Both the position numbers and the translations under genes were made by a program. From assembly GCA_015056415.1 (NCBI GenBank), contig SVGJ01000012.1, forward strand, positions 1 through 61,299: a stretch of 61,299 nt of DNA. Direction: 5' to 3'. The notes under the pieces are model-generated. The model saw only the letters and a program-made list of their open reading frames with translations, had not been told where the DNA came from and did no database searches. Positions 8,030 to 15,989 of the stretch are shown here, piece after piece. The DNA is from Clostridiales bacterium (lineage in GTDB: Bacteria; Bacillota; Clostridia; Christensenellales; Aristaeellaceae). The first letter of the stretch is position 1, and the number at the start of each line of letters is the position of its first letter.

Positions 8030-9100
8030 ATGCAGCCCGAGAGCATCCTTGCCTTGTATGCGCTGGAGGGCGCAGTGACCTCGGTGCGGCCATACGGGGA
8101 TGGACATATCAATTATACCTTTCTGGTGGAGACAGGGGCCGGCGGGGCGTACATCCTGCAGCGTCTGAGCCCGGCGGCCTTCAACGCGCCGGAAAAGGTG
8201 ATGGAGAATGTCTCGCGGGTGACGGCGTATCTCCGCGGGGTCATCGCCCGGCGGGGCGGCGATCCTTCCCGGGAAACGCTGGAGATCATTCCCCTGGCGG
8301 ATGGCCGGGAGTACCTGCTGACCGATGAAGGCTGCTGGCGCATGTATCGGTTCATTGCCGGGGCGCGGAGCTATCAGCAGGCGGAGAACGAGGCTGTTTT
8401 CCGCGAAGCCGGCCGTGGGTTCGGCCGCTTCATGCGGGATCTGGCCCAGTATCCGGCGGTTACCCTGCATGAGACCATCCCGCGGTTCCATGATACGGAA
8501 AACCGGCTGACGGCCTTCCGGGCAGCGGCAGCGCGGGACACGTCAGGCCGCGCGGACGGCGTGCGGCAGGAGATCGCCTTTGTGCTGGAACGGGGCCATC
8601 GCGCCGGCACGCTGGTTTCGGCGGGGCTGCCCCTGCGGGTGACGCACAACGATACCAAGCTGAACAATGTGCTCATGGATGAACAAGGCCGCGCCCTGTG
8701 CGTGATCGACCTGGATACGGTGATGCCGGGCCTGTGCGCATACGACTTTGGCGATTCCATCCGCTCCGGCGCCAATACCGCCGCCGAGGACGAGGCTGAC
8801 CTGAGCAGGGTACACTTCAGCCTGCCCATGTTCCGCGCCTATGCGGAAGGCTACCTGGGCGAGACGGGCGATATGCTCACCGGTGCGGAAATCGACTCGC
8901 TGCCCCTGGGCGCGTGGATGATGACCTATGAGTGCGGCATGCGCTTTTTGATGGATTATCTCAATGGCGATACGTATTACCACACGACATACCCCACGCA
9001 TAATCTGACGCGGGCCCGCAACCAGTTTGCTCTGCTGGTTGAAATGGAGCGGCAGGAGGCGGCCATGCTGGAGATCGTGCGCAATGCAATCAAGGAGTGA
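8030..9100 (+). CDS. APH-fold sugar kinase, N-acetylhexosamine 1-kinase-like
   Basis: A 356-residue aminoglycoside-phosphotransferase-fold kinase. The N-terminus (LEGAVTSVRPYGDGHINYTF, YILQRLSP) closely resembles bifidobacterial NahK, which makes GlcNAc/GalNAc-1-phosphate. Catalytic motifs are present: VTHNDTKLNNVL (catalytic Asp and metal-binding Asn) and VIDLDTVMPG, followed by FGDSIR. The start at 8030 follows AAGGAG. The next gene is a sugar nucleotidyltransferase whose RBS lies within the end of this gene. The pair could convert free N-acetylhexosamine to a nucleotide sugar, one gene activating the sugar and the other adding the nucleotide. Substrate is inferred from resemblance and context; a homoserine or choline kinase-like role is less likely. 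Confidence 0.8.
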   Translation: MQPESILALYALEGAVTSVRPYGDGHINYTFLVETGAGGAYILQRLSPAAFNAPEKVMENVSRVTAYLRGVIARRGGDPSRETLEIIPLADGREYLLTDEGCWRMYRFIAGARSYQQAENEAVFREAGRGFGRFMRDLAQYPAVTLHETIPRFHDTENRLTAFRAAAARDTSGRADGVRQEIAFVLERGHRAGTLVSAGLPLRVTHNDTKLNNVLMDEQGRALCVIDLDTVMPGLCAYDFGDSIRSGANTAAEDEADLSRVHFSLPMFRAYAEGYLGETGDMLTGAEIDSLPLGAWMMTYECGMRFLMDYLNGDTYYHTTYPTHNLTRARNQFALLVEMERQEAAMLEIVRNAIKE

Positions 9101-9105
9101 CGGAT

Positions 9106-10029
9106 ATGCGGAACAAGGAACCGATTCTTCTGATCATGGCGGCAGGCATGGGCAGCCGTTACGGCGGCCTGAAGCAGATGGATCCCGTGGGCCCCAGCGG
9201 CGAGGTGATCCTGGATTACAGCATCTTTGACGCCCGGCGTGCCGGCTTCAAGCGGGTGATCTTTCTCATCAAGCATGAGATCGAGGAGGACTTCAAGCGG
9301 CTGGTGGGCAGCCATATCGAAAAGCATATGGAGGTAAGCTATGCCTTCCAGCAGGTGGATAAGATCCCCGCGCCCTTCACCGTGCCCGAGGGCCGTGTGA
9401 AGCCCTGGGGCACCGGCCATGCCGTGCTGTGCTGCAAGGAGTTTATCGACGCGCCCTTTGCCGTGATCAATGCCGACGACTATTACGGCGTCAGCGCCTT
9501 CCAGACGGCCTATGACGCCCTGATCAACCTGCAGGATGACGACAAGCAGCGCTTCATGATGGTGGGCTACGATCTGAAAAACACCCTCACCGACAACGGC
9601 CATGTGGCCCGCGGCGTGTGCGAGGTGGACTGCGAGGGCAAGCTGGTTTCCGTGACGGAACGCACACACATCGTCAAGAGCAGCGACGGCCCCCTCTATA
9701 CCGAGGACGGAGAGAACTACCGGCTGCTGCCGGAGGGCACGCTGGTCAGCATGAATATGTGGGGTTTCACCCCTGGGTTTGTACATTCCCTGGAGGAGGG
9801 CTTCCCCGCGTTCCTGGAAAAGGCCATTGCGGAAAATCCCCTTAAGGGCGAGTACTTCCTGCCCAGCGTGGTCAGCGGCCTGCTGGACAAGGACGCCGCC
9901 ACCGTGCAGGTGCTGCCCAGCCGCGACCGCTGGTACGGCGTGACCTATCAGGAGGATAAGCCCGTGGTGACCGCCGCCCTGCGCCGCATGGGCGAGGAGG
10001 GGCTGTATCCCACGCCCCTTTGGCCCTGA
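9106..10029 (+). CDS. Sugar nucleotidyltransferase (NTP_transferase family)
   Basis: A 307-residue nucleotidyltransferase. The N-terminal signature LLIMAAGMGSRYGGLKQMD is the NTP-binding GxGxR loop with the activating Lys; PFAVINADDYYG supplies the metal-binding aspartates. It is a paralogue of the protein at 46143-47042, sharing NGHVxRGVC and SMNxWGFTP. Family members transfer nucleoside monophosphate to sugar-1-phosphates. Coupling to the NahK-like kinase suggests an N-acetylhexosamine-1-phosphate uridylyltransferase role, which is inference. AAGGAG at 9092-9097 sets the ATG at 9106; an earlier GTG at 9097 overlaps that RBS and was rejected. The gene is separated by 30 bases from the WG-repeat lipoprotein gene and may be cotranscribed with it. 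Confidence 0.82.
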   Translation: MRNKEPILLIMAAGMGSRYGGLKQMDPVGPSGEVILDYSIFDARRAGFKRVIFLIKHEIEEDFKRLVGSHIEKHMEVSYAFQQVDKIPAPFTVPEGRVKPWGTGHAVLCCKEFIDAPFAVINADDYYGVSAFQTAYDALINLQDDDKQRFMMVGYDLKNTLTDNGHVARGVCEVDCEGKLVSVTERTHIVKSSDGPLYTEDGENYRLLPEGTLVSMNMWGFTPGFVHSLEEGFPAFLEKAIAENPLKGEYFLPSVVSGLLDKDAATVQVLPSRDRWYGVTYQEDKPVVTAALRRMGEEGLYPTPLWP

Positions 10030-10059
10030 GTGATGTGATAAAGCAAGGAGGTATACGCG

Positions 10060-11787
10060 ATGAAACGTATTCTGATGCTCCTGTCGCTGCTGATGGCGGT
10101 GCTACTGGTTTGCTCTTCCTGTCAGGTATCCCAGGAGGAATGGCTGACCAAGCTGGAGGATGCGGCCACCCAGGGGGATTTTGATACCGTGTGGTCCATC
10201 CTGGAGAAGAACGAGGATGCCATTGCGAATGATGACAAGCTGGAAGAGTATTACCAGGCCCGCCAAGCAGAATACAACGGCGAAGCGCCCGGTGCAGCCT
10301 GGGCGATCTATACAGTGAAGACGCCCGGTTTCATGGACAGCGACGAGCGTGCGAAGGCGCTGCAGGAGAAGATCGGCGCAAGGGGCTATCTGTTTGATAT
10401 CAGCGGTGTTGGAACTTATGGCTACTATTTGTATGGTGATACGCTTTTCACCATTAACGGCTCCTATATGAAGAACCAGGGCCGCACACCGGGCACCTCA
10501 ACCAAGATGAAGATCGTGGAAGAGCCGATAATTGTCAAACTTGAAGGCCGTTGTGCGCTGGCTGACCCGGATGGAACGCTGCTGACCAACTTTGAGTGGC
10601 GCGAGCTGGAGCGGCGGGGAGACTACTATGTCGGCGAATCGGCCCATAGCGACGCTACCTGCATACTGGACGCCAAGGCTCAGATCGTAGCAACTGTCCC
10701 GTGGGGCATACTTGAAGGCTTCAGCGGCGAAGACCGCGTGATGCGGCTGAAGTCCGGCGGCAAGTATGGCTTTGTTGACTTCGACGGCAATGTGATCAGC
10801 GAGGCAACATGGTTGGACGCCAGGGGCTTCAATGGCGGCTACGCGGCCGTGAAAGACGAGAAGTGGGGCTTCATCGACAAGAGCGGCAAGGTGGTCGTGG
10901 AAACGAAGTTTGATGAGGTGACCGACGCTCAGTACGGTTATTCCATTGCAACGCTGCGCAAGGGCAAGGAAACGTACACCAATGTGATCGATATGCGCGG
11001 TGAGGTGGTCAACCCCTACAATTGGGAGAATAAAGATCCCCGCTATGTGGATGGCGTGGCGGTCGTCCGCAGCGAAAATGACCGCTATTCGCTGATCGAC
11101 GTCATGGGCAATGTCCTGGGTGGCAACTGGATTAACATCGAGCGGTCCTATCATGGGGTATCGGTGGTCAAGTCCAAGGTCGATTTTCTGACGAAGTATG
11201 GCCTGATCAACAATGTCGGACAGGTCATTCTGGAGCCGTGCATGGAGGATATCGATTCCTTCTATGAAGGGTATGCTTATTTCCGCAAGGACGGCGATTA
11301 TGGCTACCTGGACGCCAAGGGCAACATCATCAGCGAGGCTCAGTGGGATTTTGCCTGGTGGTTCGAAAACGGGTATGCTAAGGTGGAAAAGAACGACGTC
11401 CGGGGTTTGATCAACACCGGGGGCGAGCTTGCGCTTCCCACGGCGTATGATGATGTGGAGTACGCCGCTGATGACGTGGCGCTGGTTTCCACCGGCAACA
11501 AGTGGGGCGCTGTTGACATGAACACCGGCGTCCAGGTCTCCTGCGTATATGATAAGATCTACTACCTGGGTGAAGGCTTGGTCAAGGGACTGAAGGTGGA
11601 CAGCTGGGGTGAAAAGACCTTTGAGATCGTCCGCATCGCTACCGGCGAGAATATTGGAGGATCTGGCTGGGAGAAGGTGTCTAACGCATTCGACGGCATG
11701 ATCCTGGCAGAAAAGGATAAGCAGAACTATCTGGTGGATTGCCAGACGGGATCGGTGGAGCCGATGCAGCCCATCAGTCTGAAATGA
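10060..11787 (+). CDS. WG-repeat lipoprotein
   Basis: A 575-residue exported protein. The signal peptide MKRILMLLSLLMAVLLVCSSC ends in a lipobox-like SSC, so lipid anchoring at Cys is likely. After a helical region (about 20-110) the rest is built from degenerate WG repeats, each a short beta unit of the type GKYGFVDFDGNVI, EKWGFIDKSGKVV, GDYGYLDAKGNII or NKWGAVDMNTG, with about seven recognisable copies between residues 230 and 520. WG-repeat proteins are thought to form beta-propeller or solenoid-like ligand-binding surfaces; partners are unknown. RBS AAGGAGG precedes the start. Codon usage is a little more AT-tolerant than in neighbours. No terminator is clear before the tRNA promoter. Confidence 0.85.
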   Translation: MKRILMLLSLLMAVLLVCSSCQVSQEEWLTKLEDAATQGDFDTVWSILEKNEDAIANDDKLEEYYQARQAEYNGEAPGAAWAIYTVKTPGFMDSDERAKALQEKIGARGYLFDISGVGTYGYYLYGDTLFTINGSYMKNQGRTPGTSTKMKIVEEPIIVKLEGRCALADPDGTLLTNFEWRELERRGDYYVGESAHSDATCILDAKAQIVATVPWGILEGFSGEDRVMRLKSGGKYGFVDFDGNVISEATWLDARGFNGGYAAVKDEKWGFIDKSGKVVVETKFDEVTDAQYGYSIATLRKGKETYTNVIDMRGEVVNPYNWENKDPRYVDGVAVVRSENDRYSLIDVMGNVLGGNWINIERSYHGVSVVKSKVDFLTKYGLINNVGQVILEPCMEDIDSFYEGYAYFRKDGDYGYLDAKGNIISEAQWDFAWWFENGYAKVEKNDVRGLINTGGELALPTAYDDVEYAADDVALVSTGNKWGAVDMNTGVQVSCVYDKIYYLGEGLVKGLKVDSWGEKTFEIVRIATGENIGGSGWEKVSNAFDGMILAEKDKQNYLVDCQTGSVEPMQPISLK

Positions 11788-11857
11788 GCTGCGACCATGT
11801 GTGGTTCAGTGCCTTGTTACGACAAACAAAGCCAATGAAAAGATACCCGTCACCCCC

Positions 11858-11886
11858 TTGATTTTCCTGCGGTTCTGTGCTATCAT
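11858..11886 (+). promoter_or_regulatory. Promoter of tRNA-Arg
   Basis: -35 TTGATT (11858-11863), 17-base spacer, -10 TATCAT (11881-11886); the tRNA begins 22 bases after the -10. Confidence 0.7.
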
Positions 11887-11907
11887 AATTGGGCTGCAAA
11901 GCGATAT

Positions 11908-11981
11908 GCGCCCGTAGCTCAGTTGGATAGAGTGTCAGACTCCGACTCTGAAGGTCACTGGTTCGAATCCAGCCGGGCGTA
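11908..11981 (+). tRNA. tRNA-Arg (anticodon CCG)
   Basis: A 74-nt cloverleaf. Acceptor stem GCGCCCG pairs with CGGGCGT (G-U at the first pair). TA occupies positions 8-9, the D arm is GCTCAGTTGGATAGAGT, and the anticodon stem TCAGA/TCTGA encloses the loop CTCCGAC with anticodon CCG, reading CGG arginine codons. The T arm contains GGTTCGAATCC, and the discriminator base is A. The 3' CCA is not encoded (ACAT follows). It has its own promoter and a terminator just downstream. Confidence 0.95.
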
Positions 11982-11987
11982 CATTTC

Positions 11988-12025
11988 AAACCCTTGGAAA
12001 TTCAGCGTTTCCGAGGGTTTTTATT
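11988..12025 (+). terminator. Terminator of tRNA-Arg
   Basis: AAACCCTTGGAAA (11988-12000) pairs with TTTCCGAGGGTTT (12008-12020), followed by TTATTTTT. Confidence 0.85.
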
Positions 12026-12105
12026 TTTCTCATTTTGTGCCAGAGGACGCAAATAGCCTCATTTTTCCACATGATAATTCGGCACATGGTATCTCCCGAT
12101 GCAGC

Positions 12106-12134
12106 TTGCCATCTCATGGTATGTGTGGTATTAT
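12106..12134 (+). promoter_or_regulatory. Promoter of small protein gene
   Basis: -35 TTGCCA (12106-12111), 17-base spacer, -10 TATTAT (12129-12134), 33 bases before the start codon of the small gene. Confidence 0.7.
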
Positions 12135-12166
12135 GGTACAAAGTGTGAAAGGCATAGGTGGCGCAT

Positions 12167-12340
12167 ATGGAACCGAAGGATTATACCGTTATCAGAATAG
12201 AGGGAGAGTATGCCTACCTCCGTGCGGATGACGTCGCAGCTGGAGATGATCTTTTCATTGCAATGGCGTTGCTTCCGGCTGATATTGATGTGGGAACCAG
12301 GCTGCACTATGAGATGTTTTGCTACACGGTCATGGAGTAA
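12167..12340 (+). CDS. Small SH3-like protein, possibly DUF3006-like
   Basis: A 57-residue acidic protein (MEPKDYTVIRIEGEYAYLRA...). The order 'RIEG-x-YAYL', then an acidic turn, then 'LPADIDVGTRLHYE' resembles the small beta-barrel DUF3006-type proteins, but the match is loose. It has its own near-consensus promoter, an AGGTGG ribosome binding site and a strong terminator, so it is a real stand-alone gene and not a fragment. The stop is followed closely by a 12-base copy of the tRNA-Arg 3' end (12345-12356). Function unknown; a role as a small cytosolic regulator cannot be judged from sequence. Confidence 0.65.
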   Translation: MEPKDYTVIRIEGEYAYLRADDVAAGDDLFIAMALLPADIDVGTRLHYEMFCYTVME

Positions 12341-12344
12341 GCAG

Positions 12345-12356
12345 GCCGGGCGTACA
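12345..12356 (+). repeat. 12-base copy of tRNA-Arg 3' end
   Basis: GCCGGGCGTACA is identical to 11972-11983, which spans the 3' acceptor strand, discriminator base and next two bases of tRNA-Arg. The two copies bracket the small gene and its promoter. Confidence 0.6.
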
Positions 12357-12357
12357 C

Positions 12358-12395
12358 ACCGCGATCCCTTGTGATATAAGGGGTTGCGGTTTTTT
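12358..12395 (+). terminator. Terminator of small protein gene
   Basis: ACCGCGATCCCTT (12358-12370) pairs imperfectly with AAGGGGTTGCGGT (12378-12390), followed by six T. Confidence 0.85.
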
Positions 12396-12423
12396 ATGCG
12401 TGCTTGGGGGGCGCGGCGCGTGG

Positions 12424-12462
12424 AAAAAGAGCCCTTGATCTGCAATGGATCAAGGGCTCTTG
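12424..12462 (-). terminator. Terminator of ABC exporter operon
   Basis: On the minus strand a long stem, AAGAGCCCTTGATC with GATCAAGGGCTCTT, is followed by a T tract (A tract at 12424-12428 on the plus strand). Confidence 0.9.
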
Positions 12463-12480
12463 ACATACGGCGGAGTGTTT

Positions 12481-14265
12481 TCAGGCGTTCAGGTGGCGGT
12501 ACAGGCGGTCGTACTGGGCGTGGTTGGCGCGCAGCTCGTCGTGGGTGCCGCTTTCAACGATATGCCCGCCCTCCAGCACGAGGATCTGATCCGCGTGGCG
12601 GATGGTGGAGAGCCTGTGCGCGATGACGATGCAGGTGCGGCCCTTCATCATATCGGTCAGCACCTCGTTGACCTCCAGCTCAGTGCGGGGATCGATGGAG
12701 CTCATGGCTTCATCGATGACCACGATGCTGGGATCCATGGCAAGGATGCGGGCGACGCTCAGCAGCTGACGCTCGCCGATGCTCCAGTGGCAATCGCTGT
12801 TGGACATGGGTGTGTGGTACTTCCAGGGAAGCGCCTCGATGCGCTCGTGCAGATGGGCCTTGCGGGCAGCCTCCACGCACTTTTCCATGCTGGGCTCGCT
12901 GCAGCCGTACATGATGTTGTCATACACGGTGCCGTCAACGATGTAGGTATCCTGCAGGGCGATGGCGCAGTTTTCGCGCAGCTGGCGAAGGGGGATCTGC
13001 TGCAGGTCGGTTTCGCCAAAGAGGATAGCGCCCTGGTCAGGACTGTAGAAGCGCAGAAGAAGATTAGCGATGGTGGTTTTGCCCGCGCCTGTAGCGCCTA
13101 CCAGAGCGGTGGTTTTGCCGGCGGGGATGCGGACGGTCAGCTGGTCCAGCACGGGCTTGCGCCGTGTGTAAGAGAAGCTCACGTCCGTGAACTGAATATC
13201 GCTGGCAAAGCAGGCGGGATCAGCCTGGGAGGCGCTTTCGGGCAGCCGGTATTCCTCCTGAGGCTGATCGGCCAGCTCGAAGATGCGGTCCGCGCTGGAA
13301 AGGGAGACCTGCAGCTTGCTGAACAGATCGCTCAGGTCATTGATGCTCTTGACAAACTGGCGGGAATAGAGGATGGCGCTCTGGAGCGCGCCCACGTGGA
13401 TGGTCTGCTCCGCGACCAGGACACAGCCTATGACGATCACAAAGAAGAAGCCCAGATTGCCAAAGGTCATCATCAGAGGCTCCAGCAGGCCGCGCAGATA
13501 TTGCAGGCGGAAGGAATCCTGGGCCAGCTGGTCGCTGATGGTTTTTGCATCGTGGAAGATATCCTTCTTTTTGCGCAGCATACGCAGGGCGGAGAAATTG
13601 GCGATGGCGTCGGTCACGTGGCTGTTGGTGCGGCCCAGGGTACGCTGCTGACGGATGGCGGCCTCGAACACCTTGCGGGAAAGCATGGTGGTGACCAGCA
13701 ACGAAACGGCTACTGTGACGATATTGACCCACATCAGCGCCGGGGCGACCTTGAAGATCAGCACCAGGCAGGCGCCGATGGACAGCCCCGCCGAAAGGAA
13801 GGAGCAGAGCACCTGGGGCAGCAGGCCGGAGAGATTCTCTACATCGTTGAGCAGGCGACTCATGATATCGCCGTGCTGGTGGGTATCCAGGTAGTACAAC
13901 GGCAGATGGAGCACCTTGTGGAACAGACGGGAGCGGATGTTCCGGGCCAGCTGCTGCGAGGCTTTGGCGCCGATGCGGCCCTGGCACAGCCCCAGCAGTG
14001 CCGAAAGAAGGAAGGCGCCCAGCAGCAGCGTCATGGTACGCATGAAGGGGTTGTTGCCGGGATGCTGGCCGAAGAGCCGCAGAACCTGATCCAGCGCTGT
14101 GCCGATCAAAAGCGGCGTGGCCAGGCTGAAGGCGGTGCCGAAGATGCAGCAGAGGATGAGCAGATTACGGGTCTTTTTGGGCACCATGGCAAGGCTGCGG
14201 CGCAGCAGAGCCCTGCGTTCGGCGCCTTTTTTCTTACCACCCATGGGCAGAGGATTGTTGTTCAT
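12481..14265 (-). CDS. ABC exporter half-transporter (catalytic-site subunit)
   Basis: A 594-residue half-transporter with an N-terminal six-helix type I exporter domain and a C-terminal nucleotide-binding domain. Walker A is VGATGAGKTT and Walker B is IVVIDEAMSS with the catalytic Glu intact. The signature is degenerate (WSIGERQLL instead of LSGGQ). Together with the partner at 14262-15977 this makes an asymmetric heterodimeric ABC exporter of the TM287/288 or LmrCD kind. The functional ATP site would use this subunit's Walker motifs and the partner's signature. Substrate is unknown (drug, lipid or peptide). The start at 14265 follows GGAGGGA and overlaps the partner's stop by 4 bases; an upstream extension of the frame runs inside the partner gene and was rejected. 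A strong terminator follows. Confidence 0.92.
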   Translation of the reverse strand: MNNNPLPMGGKKKGAERRALLRRSLAMVPKKTRNLLILCCIFGTAFSLATPLLIGTALDQVLRLFGQHPGNNPFMRTMTLLLGAFLLSALLGLCQGRIGAKASQQLARNIRSRLFHKVLHLPLYYLDTHQHGDIMSRLLNDVENLSGLLPQVLCSFLSAGLSIGACLVLIFKVAPALMWVNIVTVAVSLLVTTMLSRKVFEAAIRQQRTLGRTNSHVTDAIANFSALRMLRKKKDIFHDAKTISDQLAQDSFRLQYLRGLLEPLMMTFGNLGFFFVIVIGCVLVAEQTIHVGALQSAILYSRQFVKSINDLSDLFSKLQVSLSSADRIFELADQPQEEYRLPESASQADPACFASDIQFTDVSFSYTRRKPVLDQLTVRIPAGKTTALVGATGAGKTTIANLLLRFYSPDQGAILFGETDLQQIPLRQLRENCAIALQDTYIVDGTVYDNIMYGCSEPSMEKCVEAARKAHLHERIEALPWKYHTPMSNSDCHWSIGERQLLSVARILAMDPSIVVIDEAMSSIDPRTELEVNEVLTDMMKGRTCIVIAHRLSTIRHADQILVLEGGHIVESGTHDELRANHAQYDRLYRHLNA

Positions 14266-15977
14266 TGGCGTCCCTCCTCTGCCTTTTGTGCGTCGCAGAG
14301 CCTGCGGTAGGCTTCGCAGCCCTCCAGCATGGCTTCGTGGTCGCCCAGGCACACAAGCTGTGCGTCGTCCAGCATGGCGATCCGGGGGAAACGGGAGAGG
14401 GTGGAGACTCGCTGGCTGACCACGAGCAGCGTGCGCTCCTCCTGGCTGGAAAGCAGCGAGGTCATCAGCCGGTGCTCCGTATCCAGATCCATGGAGGAGG
14501 AGCTGTCGTCCAGCAGCAGGACGCGGGGCTTGCGCAAAAGCGCGCGGGCCACGGCAAGGCACTGGCGCTGGCCGCCGGAAAGGGAGGCGCTGCTTTCGGA
14601 AAGGTAGGTGTTGATCCCCTCGGGCAGCGAGGCGATCAGCGGCTCCAGCTGGGCCTCGCGGGCGGCCTGGAGCACCTCCTCATCGGTGGCGTCGAATCCG
14701 CAGCGGATGTTGTTGGCCAGGGTATCGGCAAACAGGCGGCAGTTTTGCTCCACCAGCTGCACCTGCTCGTAGAGGCTTTCCAGCTGGTAATCCTGCACAG
14801 GCTTGCCATTGATCAGGATCCGGCCCTGCGTGGCGTCGGTCATGCGGCAGAGCAGGCGCAGCAGCGTGGTCTTGCCCGAGCCCGTGCCGCCGGCCAGAGC
14901 CATGGCTGAGCGGGCGGGGATAGACAGGGAAATGTCGCGCAGGACGGGCGGAGCATCGGGGGAGAAGTGATGGGAAACATTCTCCAGCTCCAGAGCGATG
15001 GGGCCCTTGGGCAGCTCGTCATCGCCGTCCTTCACCGCAGGCTGAATTCCAAAGAAGTGGCGGATGCGCTTGCCGGAGATACGCACGCGGGAAATATTGG
15101 GGAAGAACTCGCCCAGCATCATCAGCGACATGAAGATCTGCTGGATATAGGCAAAGCCTGCCATCACGCCGCCGGCGTCGATCTCGTGGCGCTGCAGGAG
15201 CATGCTGCAGGAGAAAAGCAGGATCATGGTGCCCAGATTCATCAGCAGCATGATGACGGGGTTCAGCATGGCTGTCCAGAGCTGGATGCTGATGCTGGCC
15301 TCGTACAGCTGGCCGTTTTTCTTATCGAAGGCGGCGGAGCGATCCTCCTCGCCGGTATAGGCCTTGATCAGGCGGATGCAGTCCATGGATTCCTGCATAT
15401 GGGAATTCAGCTTTTCCACATTGGTCTGGATCCGGCTGAAGTAGGGCAGCATCCTGCGGATGGTGATCACCAGCAGAACAAGCTGGATGGGCACGATGAG
15501 ATAAACCACCGTCATCAGCTTCATCTGCACCCGCATCAGCATAACCACGCCCACGATGATCAGCAGCAGCGGCTTGATGAATACAAAGATGCTCTGCATG
15601 ATGAAATCAGCAACAATACCCGTATCACTCATGATACGGGTGAGCAGCTCGCCTAGGGAAAACTCCCTGACCTGCATGGGGGAGAGCTGAAGCATATGAT
15701 GGAAGGTTTTCTTGCGCAGGCTGTTCTGGCAGGATTGGGCAGTGCGCATGCTCAGCCGGCACAGCACAACACTGACGAGGCAGGAGAGAACGATCAATCC
15801 CAGCATCAGCGCCGCTGTGGGGCGGGCGGAGGCACCCTGCTGTGTGCTGAGGTTGATCAGCCTGCTCATGATCATGGGCAGGGCGGACTGGGCGATGGTG
15901 TCCGCGGCCATCAGCAACACGATGGCCAACAGCCGCCCCTTTTCAGAACGGAGCGCTTGCTTATAAAGTGCGATCAT
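14262..15977 (-). CDS. ABC exporter half-transporter (degenerate-site subunit)
   Basis: A 571-residue type I exporter half. Six membrane helices occupy about residues 15-290, with the coupling region MQVREFSLGELLTRI. The nucleotide-binding domain has Walker A AGGTGSGKTTLL, a canonical signature SASLSGGQRQC and a Walker B ending VLLLDDSSSSMD, where Asp replaces the catalytic Glu. This complements the partner subunit exactly, as in heterodimeric exporters with one consensus and one degenerate ATP site. RBS AGGAGG precedes ATG at 15977. It lies 12 bases after the SLC13 gene in the same minus-strand unit, and stop and start overlap with the partner (ATGA), implying translational coupling and fixed stoichiometry. 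Confidence 0.92.
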   Translation of the reverse strand: MIALYKQALRSEKGRLLAIVLLMAADTIAQSALPMIMSRLINLSTQQGASARPTAALMLGLIVLSCLVSVVLCRLSMRTAQSCQNSLRKKTFHHMLQLSPMQVREFSLGELLTRIMSDTGIVADFIMQSIFVFIKPLLLIIVGVVMLMRVQMKLMTVVYLIVPIQLVLLVITIRRMLPYFSRIQTNVEKLNSHMQESMDCIRLIKAYTGEEDRSAAFDKKNGQLYEASISIQLWTAMLNPVIMLLMNLGTMILLFSCSMLLQRHEIDAGGVMAGFAYIQQIFMSLMMLGEFFPNISRVRISGKRIRHFFGIQPAVKDGDDELPKGPIALELENVSHHFSPDAPPVLRDISLSIPARSAMALAGGTGSGKTTLLRLLCRMTDATQGRILINGKPVQDYQLESLYEQVQLVEQNCRLFADTLANNIRCGFDATDEEVLQAAREAQLEPLIASLPEGINTYLSESSASLSGGQRQCLAVARALLRKPRVLLLDDSSSSMDLDTEHRLMTSLLSSQEERTLLVVSQRVSTLSRFPRIAMLDDAQLVCLGDHEAMLEGCEAYRRLCDAQKAEEGRQ

Positions 15978-15989
15978 AGTGCCTCCTGT

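Noticed and set aside
11774-11989. Open frame antisense to tRNA-Arg reading ...GWIRTSDLQSRSLTLYP
   Set aside because: A well-known spurious translation of tRNA genes; the cloverleaf and promoter explain the sequence.
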